Origin: Candidatus Manganitrophaceae bacterium
Lineage (GTDB): Bacteria; Nitrospirota; Nitrospiria; SBBL01; Manganitrophaceae
DNA: 64,000 nucleotides
Direction of reading: 5' to 3'
Assembly (NCBI GenBank): GCA_016200325.1
Contig: JACQEZ010000011.1
Span: 62,001-126,000, forward strand
Notes under the pieces: model-generated
Seen by the model: the letters and a program-made list of their open reading frames with translations, nothing else
Databases searched by the model: none
What the model was told of the DNA's origin: nothing
In this document: one piece after another, positions 17,684 through 24,518 of the stretch
Numbering within the stretch: position 1 is the first letter of the stretch
Layout: every line of letters starts with the position of its first letter
Program-made: the position numbers and the translations under genes

Positions 17684-18560
17684 AATCAAACCTCCTTCCC
17701 AAACGAGCCATCATCCCATCCAAAATCAGGCCGACCAGACCGATGACAAAGATCGCCAGGATAATATGTTCCAGGCTGAGGTTGTTCCATTCATCCCAGA
17801 CGAAGAAGCCGATCCCGATTCCGCCGGTCAGCATCTCCGCCGCCACGATGACGAGCCAGGCGATCCCCACCGAAATCCGCAACCCGGTGAAGGTGTAGGG
17901 AAGGGTCGCCGGCAGGAGGATCTTGGTAAACCGCCGCCAGGGAGAGAGCTTTAAGACCCGCGCAACGGAGAGGTAATCGGCCGGGATCTTCTGAACCCCG
18001 AAGGCGGTGTTCAAAATAATTGGCCAGATCGCGGTGATAAAGATGACGAAATAGGCGGCCGGGTTGGCCGCTTTGAATGTAGCAAGACCGATCGGAAGCC
18101 AAGCGAGCGGCGAGATCGGCCGCAAAATCTGAATCAATGGATTCAACGCCCGATGAAACACCGGCACCGCCCCGATCAGAAACCCGACCGGGATGCCGAC
18201 CGCCGCAGCCAGGCTGAATCCGACCGCCACCCTCCTCAAGCTGTACAACAATTGCCAGCCCAGCCCTTTATCGTTGGGACCGCGATCGAAAAAAGGGTTG
18301 CGGATCAGATCCCAACTCTTGATTGCGGTCTGGGCCGGCCCGGGGAGCATCGGCGCGACGGTCTGACTGGTCGCCTGCCAGACGGCGAGCGCGATAAGAA
18401 AAACCAGGAGCGGAGGAAGCAGCCGATCGAGGCGAAGAAAGCGATACCGGCGTTCGGAGGCCATCCCCGCCGGACTTTTCTTTGATCTTCTCTCCGATCC
18501 CTCAACCTCTTTTTCTACTTCTACGGTTCGGAATCCCACCTCCATCTCTACCTTCTCCAT
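17670..18560 (-). CDS. NrtB-type ABC transporter permease
   Basis: A 296-aa inner-membrane permease with about six membrane segments and the binding-protein-dependent EAA loop region (around LKLSPWRRFTKILLPATLPYTFTGLRIS). This places it with NrtB/CmpB/CynB permeases. The first 30 residues form a charged cytoplasmic tail (EVEKEVEGSERRSKK). It starts immediately after the binding-protein stop and overlaps the ATPase gene, so the three are one transcript. With cyanase nearby, cyanate is a likely cargo; nitrate or nitrite cannot be excluded. Confidence 0.92.
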   Translation of the reverse strand: MEKVEMEVGFRTVEVEKEVEGSERRSKKSPAGMASERRYRFLRLDRLLPPLLVFLIALAVWQATSQTVAPMLPGPAQTAIKSWDLIRNPFFDRGPNDKGLGWQLLYSLRRVAVGFSLAAAVGIPVGFLIGAVPVFHRALNPLIQILRPISPLAWLPIGLATFKAANPAAYFVIFITAIWPIILNTAFGVQKIPADYLSVARVLKLSPWRRFTKILLPATLPYTFTGLRISVGIAWLVIVAAEMLTGGIGIGFFVWDEWNNLSLEHIILAIFVIGLVGLILDGMMARLGRRFDYEMR

Positions 18561-18562
18561 CC

Positions 18563-19843
18563 TTAGATCCTCCGAATCTTAAATTGACGGGCATACCCTT
18601 CCGGATCGGCCGGATCGAACGGAATCCCGTCGAAGAGCGTCTCCTTCTTGTATTCTTCCTTCGGCACCGGAATGCCGAGGGCTTTCGCCGCGTCCCGGTA
18701 GAGGTCGGTTCGGTTGACCTGATCGACGACTTTCTTGTAATCGATCGGCTTGTCGATGAACCCCCATCTTCGGTGCTGCGTCAGGAACCAGAGGCCGTGC
18801 GATTTCCAGGGATACGTCACCTCGCCGTCGCGATAGAACTTCATATAGTCGGGGTCATCGGTCACCTTGCCGTCGCCGTAATCGATCTTCCCCTGCATCC
18901 GCCCCAAAAAAGTTTCCAAGGGAGCGTTGACATACTCCTTTCTAGAGATCACCTCGGCGACCTTCGCCCGATTCTCCATCTGGTCGAGATATTGCGACGC
19001 TTCGATGATCGCCATCAGGAGCGCCTTGACCGTCTTCGGGTTTTTCTCGGCGAACTCCTTCGTCATTCCCAAGACCTTCTCGGGATGATTTTTCCAGAGC
19101 TGCTGGGTCGTCACGACGGTCCAGCCGATCCCGTCGGAAATCGCCCGCGCCCCCCACGGCTCGCCGACGCAGAAGCCGTCCATGTTCTCGATCCGCATGT
19201 TGGCGACCATCTGCGGCGGGGGAATCGTGATCAGCTTGATGTCGTTGTCCGGATCGATCCCCCCCGAGGCCAGCCAGTAGCGGGTCCACATCGCATGGGT
19301 CCCGGGAGGAAAGGTCATCGCGAAGGTATAGACCCGCTTTCCTTTGTCGGCGTCGATCTGTTTTTTCAGGTCGGCCAGCGTCTTCACCCCTTTTTTCTTG
19401 AGATCCGCGCTCAGTGTAATCGCCTGGCCGTTCTGGTTAAGCGCCATCGGGATGACCATCTCTTTCTTCTGTCCTTCGGCGCCGGTGATCCCGAGGGTCG
19501 AGGCATAGGGCATCCCATAGAGGATGTGCGAGGCATGAAGGTCGCCGATCGCCAGCTTGTCCCGAACCGCCGCCCAGGAGGCTTCTTTTGAGACCGTGAC
19601 CTCCAGGCCATATTTTTTGTAAAATCCGAGCTCATACGCCATCACCACCGAAGCACAATCGGTTAAGGGGATAAATCCGACCTTCAATCGGGAGATCTCC
19701 GGCGTCTCTCCAGTGCCGGCGAAGAGGCCGCCGGTGAGGGGAGGGAGCCCCGAGAGGAGGACCCCCAGTGTCGAAAGGCCGGCGGCACCGAGAAAGCGCC
19801 GCCGGGTGATCTTGTTCTGTTTCCGATCCGAAAATGCTGTCAT
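18563..19843 (-). CDS. NrtA/CynA-type periplasmic substrate-binding protein, Tat-exported
   Basis: A 426-aa binding protein with a twin-arginine signal (KITRRRFLGAAGLSTLG) followed by a hydrophobic stretch ending near residue 45. The mature domain opens with LKVGFIPLTDCASVVMAYELGF and carries GMPYASTLGI and PPPQMVANMRIENMDGFCVGEPW, all typical of the NrtA/CmpA family. It would catch the anion and deliver it to the permease. The ATG at 19843 follows a GAAGGGGGG ribosome site; a TTG nine codons upstream is less likely. This is the intact copy; a broken paralogue lies further downstream in the same operon. Confidence 0.92.
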   Translation of the reverse strand: MTAFSDRKQNKITRRRFLGAAGLSTLGVLLSGLPPLTGGLFAGTGETPEISRLKVGFIPLTDCASVVMAYELGFYKKYGLEVTVSKEASWAAVRDKLAIGDLHASHILYGMPYASTLGITGAEGQKKEMVIPMALNQNGQAITLSADLKKKGVKTLADLKKQIDADKGKRVYTFAMTFPPGTHAMWTRYWLASGGIDPDNDIKLITIPPPQMVANMRIENMDGFCVGEPWGARAISDGIGWTVVTTQQLWKNHPEKVLGMTKEFAEKNPKTVKALLMAIIEASQYLDQMENRAKVAEVISRKEYVNAPLETFLGRMQGKIDYGDGKVTDDPDYMKFYRDGEVTYPWKSHGLWFLTQHRRWGFIDKPIDYKKVVDQVNRTDLYRDAAKALGIPVPKEEYKKETLFDGIPFDPADPEGYARQFKIRRI

Positions 19844-19860
19844 CTTCCCCCCTTCTTTCG

Positions 19861-20283
19861 TTAACCCCAAAACCCTTCGTTGGTCAGACCCAACCCTCCG
19901 ATCCAGCCTCGCAAAACATCATGTCGCGTCACCGAGCCGACGAGGTGGTTCTCTCCATCCACCACCGGAATCCGAAACAAACGGAGCTCCACCATGTAAT
20001 TCGCCACCTCTTCCAGGGACGTCGTTTGGTCGATCACGACGGGACAAGACCGCATCACCTCCGCTGCCAGCACCTTCTCCAGATCTTTTCCTTCAATAAG
20101 CGCCTTGAGCAGATCGACCTCACTTACCTTTCCAACCACCCTGTCCTCTGAATTGAGGATCGGCATCCCATGTAAACCGGACTCCAGCAGGGCCAAGGCC
20201 ACCTGGTAAGCGGGTGTCTCCTCTCGTGCCGACAAGGTATTGGTCTTTTTGATGTTTCCCACGGTTGCATAGTGTGGTTTCAT
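19861..20283 (-). CDS. Two-CBS-domain protein, first gene of the cyanate transport operon
   Basis: A 140-aa protein made of two CBS motifs (about residues 10-65 and 77-132). Each shows the IPVVD/MPIL strand and the G-V-S-x-x-D-L/V helix start (VGKVSEVDLLKAL, VGSVTRHDVLRGW). Such stand-alone CBS pairs bind adenosyl nucleotides and act as energy sensors. It has a GGAGGGAG ribosome site and lies 17 bp before the binding-protein gene. A close paralogue sits at 29708-30157. Its target is unknown; by position it may gate the transporter. Confidence 0.85.
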   Translation of the reverse strand: MKPHYATVGNIKKTNTLSAREETPAYQVALALLESGLHGMPILNSEDRVVGKVSEVDLLKALIEGKDLEKVLAAEVMRSCPVVIDQTTSLEEVANYMVELRLFRIPVVDGENHLVGSVTRHDVLRGWIGGLGLTNEGFWG

Positions 20284-20319
20284 CTGGACTCCCTCCGTTG
20301 ATCAACAATGTAAAGACCA

Positions 20320-20372
20320 TAAAAAAAGCGCTCTCCCCATGAAGACTCCATGTCCGCATGGAAGAGAGCGCC
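20320..20372 (-). terminator. Attenuator-like terminator hairpin in the leader of the CBS-nrt-cyn operon
   Basis: On the minus strand, GCGCTCTC (20371-20364) pairs with GAGAGCGC (20335-20328) and is followed at once by a run of seven T, the form of an intrinsic terminator. Inside the loop a second hairpin, CCATG-CGGA-CATGG, can form. The structure lies in the 5' leader, about 40 bases before the CBS gene, with no gene upstream that needs terminating. Leader terminators of this kind control nitrate-assimilation operons through ANTAR antiterminators (NasR, NasT). Confidence 0.7.
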
Positions 20373-20699
20373 CTTGCTTCCTTCAGAATACAACGCTGTA
20401 TCTGTCCCGACATAAAGCAAAGACAATGCCGCTCGAACGAAGCCGGGACAAAAAGATTAAACAGTTGTTTTTAAATTGTTTTGAGATGCTTATCGTCTCA
20501 TTCTAACGAGGCGACCCTACGACGGAATTGTCTGGTTTGTGACAAGAGGGGTGAGGTTGGGAAAAACGGGATGCGTCGATACTGATCAAAAACGAAGAGA
20601 GGAAGAGAGAATGATGAGTCGAATCCGTCGGCGCGATGGAGCGGTTTCGTCAAATAAAACAATCGGTGAATCTCTTCTTCGAGATGGCCAGCAGATACC

Positions 20700-20728
20700 T
20701 TGACTCATTATAATCATTACTGTATAGT
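20700..20728 (+). promoter_or_regulatory. Sigma-70-type promoter of luxR
   Basis: TTGACT (20700-20705) and TATAGT (20723-20728) are separated by 17 bases, near the ideal for a housekeeping promoter. Transcription would begin near 20735 and give a leader of about 110 bases before luxR. No lux box overlaps it, suggesting luxR is expressed constitutively. Confidence 0.72.
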
Positions 20729-20843
20729 GCCGTTCACGGGGAGATCCAATCAACGCTCAGGGATATACCGCTTCAAACCCACTGCATCCCCTTCAGTGTT
20801 CAGTTTGTGTCTAGAAATCTAAGAGACACGGAAACGGATAGCA

Positions 20844-21830
20844 ATGCGAGTCCCTTCCGATCTGACCAAACATGAACTGATTACCATCCTAGAGCTGATC
20901 CATGCCTCGCTGAACATCAGCGAGGAAGAAACCTTCAAAACCCTCCTCTCCCGTGTCGAAACTTTAATCCCTTGTGCTCACACCATCATCGTTCTTGGCA
21001 GGATAGACGCATACACCCGCTTTCAGGGCTTTCTGAAGATGGTGAATCTCAGCTATCCGCTCGACTGGGTCGACCTCTATATGAGAGAAGATTACGCGTC
21101 GGTCGACCCGATTCTTCGATCCCATTTCGGCCGATTCTCAACCCAGCTTTGGTCGGAAACCTATCAGCAGGCCGTTTCTCCCGGCGAGCAGAAGTTTATC
21201 AGAAGCGCCGAGGCATTCGGGTTATCGGATGGAATCACCCTCGGGGTCGCCTCCCAACGTCAGGGGGTCGGAAGTGTTTTCTCATTCGCGGGTCGATCGA
21301 TATCGGATCACGCCCGCCATGCAACGGTTCTCGAATATATCCTTCCCCACCTCCATGTGGCACTCATGCAAACCCTTTCCCCTTCCCCCACCCCCGATTC
21401 CAACCTCTCACACCGTGAGCGGGAGGTCCTCGATTGGATGAAGGAAGGGAAGACCAGCTGGGAGATCTCCCAGATCCTTCACATCAGCGAACGGACAGTG
21501 AATTTTCATGTCCAGAATATTTTGGCAAAACTGCAGGGGGGGAAGGCATTTTCCCTGTCCGATCGGTGTCGAGAGAAATCCCATAAATTGAAGCACGCGC
21601 CAAAAGCGCTTCTCGACTTCGAGGTAGGCATACCGTATTTCATTGACCACCGACCATTGATAAAGTCCTTTGAGCAGGATGCTCAAGTAACGCGAGGACA
21701 ATCCCTTCCCCTTGGAAAAGGGGGTGATGGTCAGCCGGGTGATTTCAACGGTGTCCGCCTCCTTTCGAATCCGATAGCCTGGGGCGACCAGGTCGGAGAA
21801 CTCACTCTCCAGCATAAACGGCTGACTTGA
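20844..21830 (+). CDS. LuxR-family acyl-homoserine-lactone receptor, natural 3' end apparently lost
   Basis: The first 231 residues form a normal LuxR. Trp75, Tyr79, Asp88, Pro89, Trp103 and Gly126 match the signal-binding residues of the family, and residues 187-230 are the GerE helix-turn-helix (LSHREREVLDWMKEGK, ISERTVNFHVQNILAKL). After Gln231 (about 21536) the frame runs on for 97 codons that are the exact antisense of luxI, so this tail is not LuxR sequence; about 20 normal C-terminal residues are missing. The protein would bind an AHL and then DNA. A sigma-70 promoter is present upstream. Whether it still works with the altered tail is unknown. Confidence 0.85.
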   Translation: MRVPSDLTKHELITILELIHASLNISEEETFKTLLSRVETLIPCAHTIIVLGRIDAYTRFQGFLKMVNLSYPLDWVDLYMREDYASVDPILRSHFGRFSTQLWSETYQQAVSPGEQKFIRSAEAFGLSDGITLGVASQRQGVGSVFSFAGRSISDHARHATVLEYILPHLHVALMQTLSPSPTPDSNLSHREREVLDWMKEGKTSWEISQILHISERTVNFHVQNILAKLQGGKAFSLSDRCREKSHKLKHAPKALLDFEVGIPYFIDHRPLIKSFEQDAQVTRGQSLPLGKGGDGQPGDFNGVRLLSNPIAWGDQVGELTLQHKRLT

Positions 21831-22064
21831 GGGAAGCAGGCGGATTAATCCCAGAAGGGCATTCTCTTCCGAGAAGAGTCCGACCGAGGTTGCAAAAGAG
21901 TCATAGCGGTCGATTTCTAGGCCGGTCGGGTTCGGCGGGACCCAACCCAAGATATCGCAATAGACCTGATGTCTCAACCGATATGCCAGTAAAAGCTCCT
22001 CCTCCGACTCGATGGACCGGACCTGACAGCCCTCTTCATAAAGATGAATCGCTTGATCGTTCAT
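21408..22064 (-). CDS. LuxI-family acyl-homoserine-lactone synthase, 3' end fused into luxR antisense
   Basis: A 218-aa reading frame whose first 175 residues fit the LuxI/GNAT acyl-transferase fold. Arg29, Trp41, Asp52, Asp55, Arg75, Glu107 and Arg110 fall at conserved positions (AYRLRHQVYCDILGW, GLEIDRYD, LGLIRLL, EITRLTI). It would join an acyl chain to S-adenosylmethionine to make an AHL signal. From about residue 176 (near 21540) the sequence is antisense to the luxR helix-turn-helix, so the true C-terminus is lost. An AGGAGG site precedes the ATG and a lux box lies 84 bp upstream. A related exosortase-associated acyltransferase is the alternative, less likely beside luxR and a lux box. 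Confidence 0.83.
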   Translation of the reverse strand: MNDQAIHLYEEGCQVRSIESEEELLLAYRLRHQVYCDILGWVPPNPTGLEIDRYDSFATSVGLFSEENALLGLIRLLPSSQPFMLESEFSDLVAPGYRIRKEADTVEITRLTITPFSKGKGLSSRYLSILLKGLYQWSVVNEIRYAYLEVEKRFWRVLQFMGFLSTPIGQGKCLPPLQFCQNILDMKIHCPFADVKDLGDLPAGLPFLHPIEDLPLTV

Positions 22065-22119
22065 GTTTTCCTCCTGTTTTAGGTCGATTAAAATGGTTTA
22101 AGGTATGCATGCGAGAAAA

Positions 22120-22125
22120 TCCTAC
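22120..22125 (-). promoter_or_regulatory. Candidate -10 element of the luxI promoter
   Basis: Read leftward, TAGGAT sits 35 bases from the centre of the lux box, which places the start site near 22113 and the lux box at about -44. This is the usual class II arrangement in which LuxR bound at the box replaces the -35 element. Confidence 0.5.
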
Positions 22126-22147
22126 CTGAAATTTAGGAGTCGCGGTG

Positions 22148-22167
22148 ACCTGTCAGAATTGACAGGT
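22148..22167. promoter_or_regulatory. lux box between luxI and the small GerE regulator
   Basis: ACCTGTCAGAATTGACAGGT is a 20-bp dyad with two perfect 8-bp arms and a 4-bp centre. It has the same length and the same ACCTGT/ACAGGT ends as the classical Vibrio fischeri lux box. Symmetry extends outward with one mismatch per side (22145-22170). It lies upstream of luxI on one side and of the small regulator on the other, with plausible -10 elements at near-equal distance on both sides. Confidence 0.85.
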
Positions 22168-22187
22168 GACTTTTTAGTGGCCCGGCT

Positions 22188-22193
22188 TACAAT
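22188..22193 (+). promoter_or_regulatory. Candidate -10 element of the small regulator promoter
   Basis: TACAAT lies 33 bases to the right of the lux box centre. The start site would be near 22200, putting the lux box at about -42.5, the standard LuxR-activated position. There is no good -35 hexamer, as expected if LuxR supplies that contact. Confidence 0.5.
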
Positions 22194-22324
22194 GGTTACT
22201 AAGTTAAAACGCTAGGCGATCGCATAGAGGGGACCGCCGGGCAGTATCTGACCGTACGCGAGAAGCTTCTCCAACCCAAGGAAGGGAAAGGCTTATGTTG
22301 CTCTTGAACCATGAAGGAGGGAAG

Positions 22325-22552
22325 ATGCTTAAAAAGAGACCGCTGACGAAGCGGGAGACGGAGATCGTTCGCCTTGTCTCAGGCGGCCTGAGAAACAAGG
22401 ACGTTGCGAAGACGCTTGGAATCAGCGTCAAAACGGTTGAGACACACCGTGTCAACATTATGAACAAGCTCGCACTCGACAATCTGGCACAGCTGATTCG
22501 ATATGCGGTTCAGAATGGCCTGATCCACATCGAAGTTGAGAAGGCCCAGTAA
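22325..22552 (+). CDS. Single-domain GerE/NarL-type helix-turn-helix regulator
   Basis: A 75-aa protein that is just one GerE helix-turn-helix domain (LTKRETEIVRLVSGGLRNKDVAKTLGISVKTVETHRVNI), with no receiver or signal-binding domain. The ATG at 22325 follows a GAAGGAGGG ribosome site and is preferred over an earlier one at 22295. Stand-alone GerE proteins act as small transcription regulators, some modulating a LuxR partner. Its position across the lux box from luxI suggests it belongs to the quorum-sensing circuit. Targets are unknown. Confidence 0.85.
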   Translation: MLKKRPLTKRETEIVRLVSGGLRNKDVAKTLGISVKTVETHRVNIMNKLALDNLAQLIRYAVQNGLIHIEVEKAQ

Positions 22553-22707
22553 AAACGACTCCGCTCGCTGAGTCAAGAGCTCCTTGCCACCCGAAAGCGG
22601 TATCGGTTTTTCCTTGCAATATGCTTGTAATATGCAAATGAATGGCCCGCGATAAACCGGCCCTGCCCAATCTTCCTTCCTCCGTTCACCCCTTTCCATG
22701 AAACTTC

Positions 22708-22736
22708 TTGACAAGAATGATGAAATCGTGTTTAAT
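22708..22736 (+). promoter_or_regulatory. Promoter of the rplU-rpmA run
   Basis: TTGACA (22708-22713) is a perfect -35 hexamer. TTTAAT (22731-22736), 17 bases further on, is the best-spaced -10. Transcription would start near 22743 and run into rplU at 22776. Confidence 0.7.
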
Positions 22737-22775
22737 ATTTCCTTTCGTAAAGACTAGGAAAATGGGAGAGTGGCA

Positions 22776-23087
22776 ATGCATGCAGTCATGGAAACAGGCG
22801 GCAAACAGTATCGAGTGACCGCGGGCGATATCGTTCAGGTTGAAAAATGTGTCGGCAATGTCGGCGATAAGATTGAAATCCAGTCCCTTTTGCTCCTCCA
22901 AGACGAGCAGGGAGTCTCCCTAGACCGTGAAGCGTTTAAAGCAGCGAAGGTCGTGGCTGAGATTCTCCAGCAGGGCCGGAGTCGGAAGGTGCTCGTTTTC
23001 AAGAAAAAACGGCGGAAGAACTACCGGCGGACGCAGGGTCATCGCCAGGCCTTCACCCGCTTGAAGGTGGTTGAAATCTTAAGATAG
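22776..23087 (+). CDS. rplU: 50S ribosomal protein L21
   Basis: A 103-aa ribosomal protein that binds 23S rRNA in the large subunit. The N-terminal MHAVMETGGKQYRV and the C-terminal KKRRKNYRRTQGHRQAFTRLKV are standard L21 signatures, and the length is exactly typical. The ATG at 22776 has a GGGAGAG site at good distance and matches family starts; a GTG two codons earlier is less likely. It heads the conserved rplU-rpmA-obgE order. Confidence 0.98.
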   Translation: MHAVMETGGKQYRVTAGDIVQVEKCVGNVGDKIEIQSLLLLQDEQGVSLDREAFKAAKVVAEILQQGRSRKVLVFKKKRRKNYRRTQGHRQAFTRLKVVEILR

Positions 23088-23110
23088 GACTCAGATTAGG
23101 AGTTTGAAAC

Positions 23111-23368
23111 ATGGCACACAAAAAAGGGGTTGGCTCTTCCCGAAACGGCCGTGACAGTCAGTCCCAGCGCTTGGGCGTCAAACGGTTCGGCGGCGAGCAG
23201 GTTTTGGCCGGCAACATCTTGATCCGACAGAGGGGAACCCGCATCCATCCCGGACTGAATGTCGGCATCGGCAGCGATGACACCCTCTTCGCTAAGATTA
23301 CCGGCTTCGTCAAGTTCGAACGGGTTGGAAGAGACAAAAAGCGGGTGAGCGTTTATCCCACCTCGTAA
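23111..23368 (+). CDS. rpmA: 50S ribosomal protein L27
   Basis: An 85-aa protein beginning [16 protein letters not shown], the conserved N-terminus that reaches into the peptidyl-transferase centre. It follows rplU by 23 bp, as in most bacteria. The N-terminus shows no extra leader that would need cleavage as in Firmicutes. Length and order are typical. Confidence 0.98.
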   Translation: MAHKKGVGSSRNGRDSQSQRLGVKRFGGEQVLAGNILIRQRGTRIHPGLNVGIGSDDTLFAKITGFVKFERVGRDKKRVSVYPTS

Positions 23369-23456
23369 GCTTCTCGCTTCACCTTTCCTTCCTCACCCTA
23401 CTCGTCTCATGGTCCTCCCTCTCCCGGAGTTCGGTACACTCTAAGTCGGAACCGCT

Positions 23457-24518
23457 GTGTTCATTGATCAGGTCAAAATTTACGTCAAGGCCGGCGACGG
23501 GGGCGATGGATGTGTCAGCTTCCGGCGAGAGAAGTATGTCCCACGGGGCGGCCCCGACGGCGGGGATGGGGGAAAAGGAGGCGATATCATTCTGGAGGCC
23601 TCCTCCAATCTCTCGACCCTCATGGATCTCCGATACCAGCAACATTATATGGTCAAGCGGGCCGAACATGGCAGCGGGCAGAATCGGAGCGGCCACAGCA
23701 GTCCTGATCTCATCATTCCGGTTCCGGTCGGGACGCTTGTACGCAACGCCGAAACCGATGCGGGGATCGCCGATCTGACCGAAGTGGGCCAGCGGGTCGT
23801 CGTCGCGCGCGGCGGCCGCGGGGGACGGGGAAACAGTCATTTCAAATCGCCGACCCGCCAGGCCCCCCGCATCGCCGAACCGGGAGGCAAAGGAGAAGAG
23901 CAATGGCTGCAGCTCGAGCTGAAGCTCCTCGCCGATGTCGGATTGGTCGGCCTTCCGAATGCCGGCAAATCGACCCTCATCTCGGTCGTCAGCGCCGCCC
24001 GACCCAAAATCGCCAACTACCCGTTTACGACATTAGAGCCGAATCTGGGGGTGGTCACTTGGGGGGGAGAGGTCCGCGGTCAGACGCCGCTTCATTTCAC
24101 GATCGCCGACATCCCTGGTTTAATCGAAGGGGCGCATGAGGGAAAAGGGCTTGGGATCCGCTTTCTGAAGCACATCGAACGAACCCTCCTGCTCCTGCAC
24201 CTCGTCGACATCTCGGAAACCGGAACGGAAGACCCACTCCATGACCTGGAGGTGGTCCGCGCCGAATTGGCCGCCTACCACCCCACCCTCGCAGAAAAAC
24301 CGTTTATGGTCGCGGCCACGAAAATCGATATCGCCGGTGACGAAGCGCGCCAGGAACAGCTCCGTCGCTACTGCAAACAGAAGAAGATTCCTTTCTTTGA
24401 AATTTCCGCCGCCACCGGGAAAGGGATTAAACCGTTGGTCCGCACGCTTGGCAATCAGGTCGAGCTTTTGAGAAAGACGAGAACAGCCGTTCCCCCGGCG
24501 GCCGAATCGGAGCCGTAA
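23457..24518 (+). CDS. obgE: GTPase ObgE/CgtA
   Basis: A 353-aa GTPase that acts in large-subunit ribosome assembly and stress control. The glycine-rich Obg domain fills residues 1-158 (KAGDGGDGCVSFRREKYVPRGGPDGGDGG). The G domain follows with G1 GLPNAGKST, G3 DIPGLIEGAHEGKGLG and G4 ATKID. It lacks the C-terminal OCT domain found in some homologues. The start is a GTG at 23457 (read as Met; next residues FIDQVKIYVKAGDGG), which fits family alignments. Its stop shares one base with the proB start (TAATG). Confidence 0.96.
   Translation: MFIDQVKIYVKAGDGGDGCVSFRREKYVPRGGPDGGDGGKGGDIILEASSNLSTLMDLRYQQHYMVKRAEHGSGQNRSGHSSPDLIIPVPVGTLVRNAETDAGIADLTEVGQRVVVARGGRGGRGNSHFKSPTRQAPRIAEPGGKGEEQWLQLELKLLADVGLVGLPNAGKSTLISVVSAARPKIANYPFTTLEPNLGVVTWGGEVRGQTPLHFTIADIPGLIEGAHEGKGLGIRFLKHIERTLLLLHLVDISETGTEDPLHDLEVVRAELAAYHPTLAEKPFMVAATKIDIAGDEARQEQLRRYCKQKKIPFFEISAATGKGIKPLVRTLGNQVELLRKTRTAVPPAAESEP

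Larger units (their letters stand above)
20284..20843. other. 560-bp divergent regulatory region between CBS operon and luxR
   Basis: No gene is seen here. It holds the leader and attenuator-like hairpin of the leftward operon (20320-20372), the luxR promoter (20700-20728), and near the luxR start a small inverted repeat GTGTCT (20807-20812) / AGACAC (20824-20829). The stretch 20470-20690 is relatively AT-rich and without an open reading frame of note; I see no second lux box in it. Confidence 0.6.

Noticed and set aside
21537-21830. A novel C-terminal domain on LuxR
   Set aside because: Every residue after Gln231 is the exact antisense of luxI, so it is not an independent domain.
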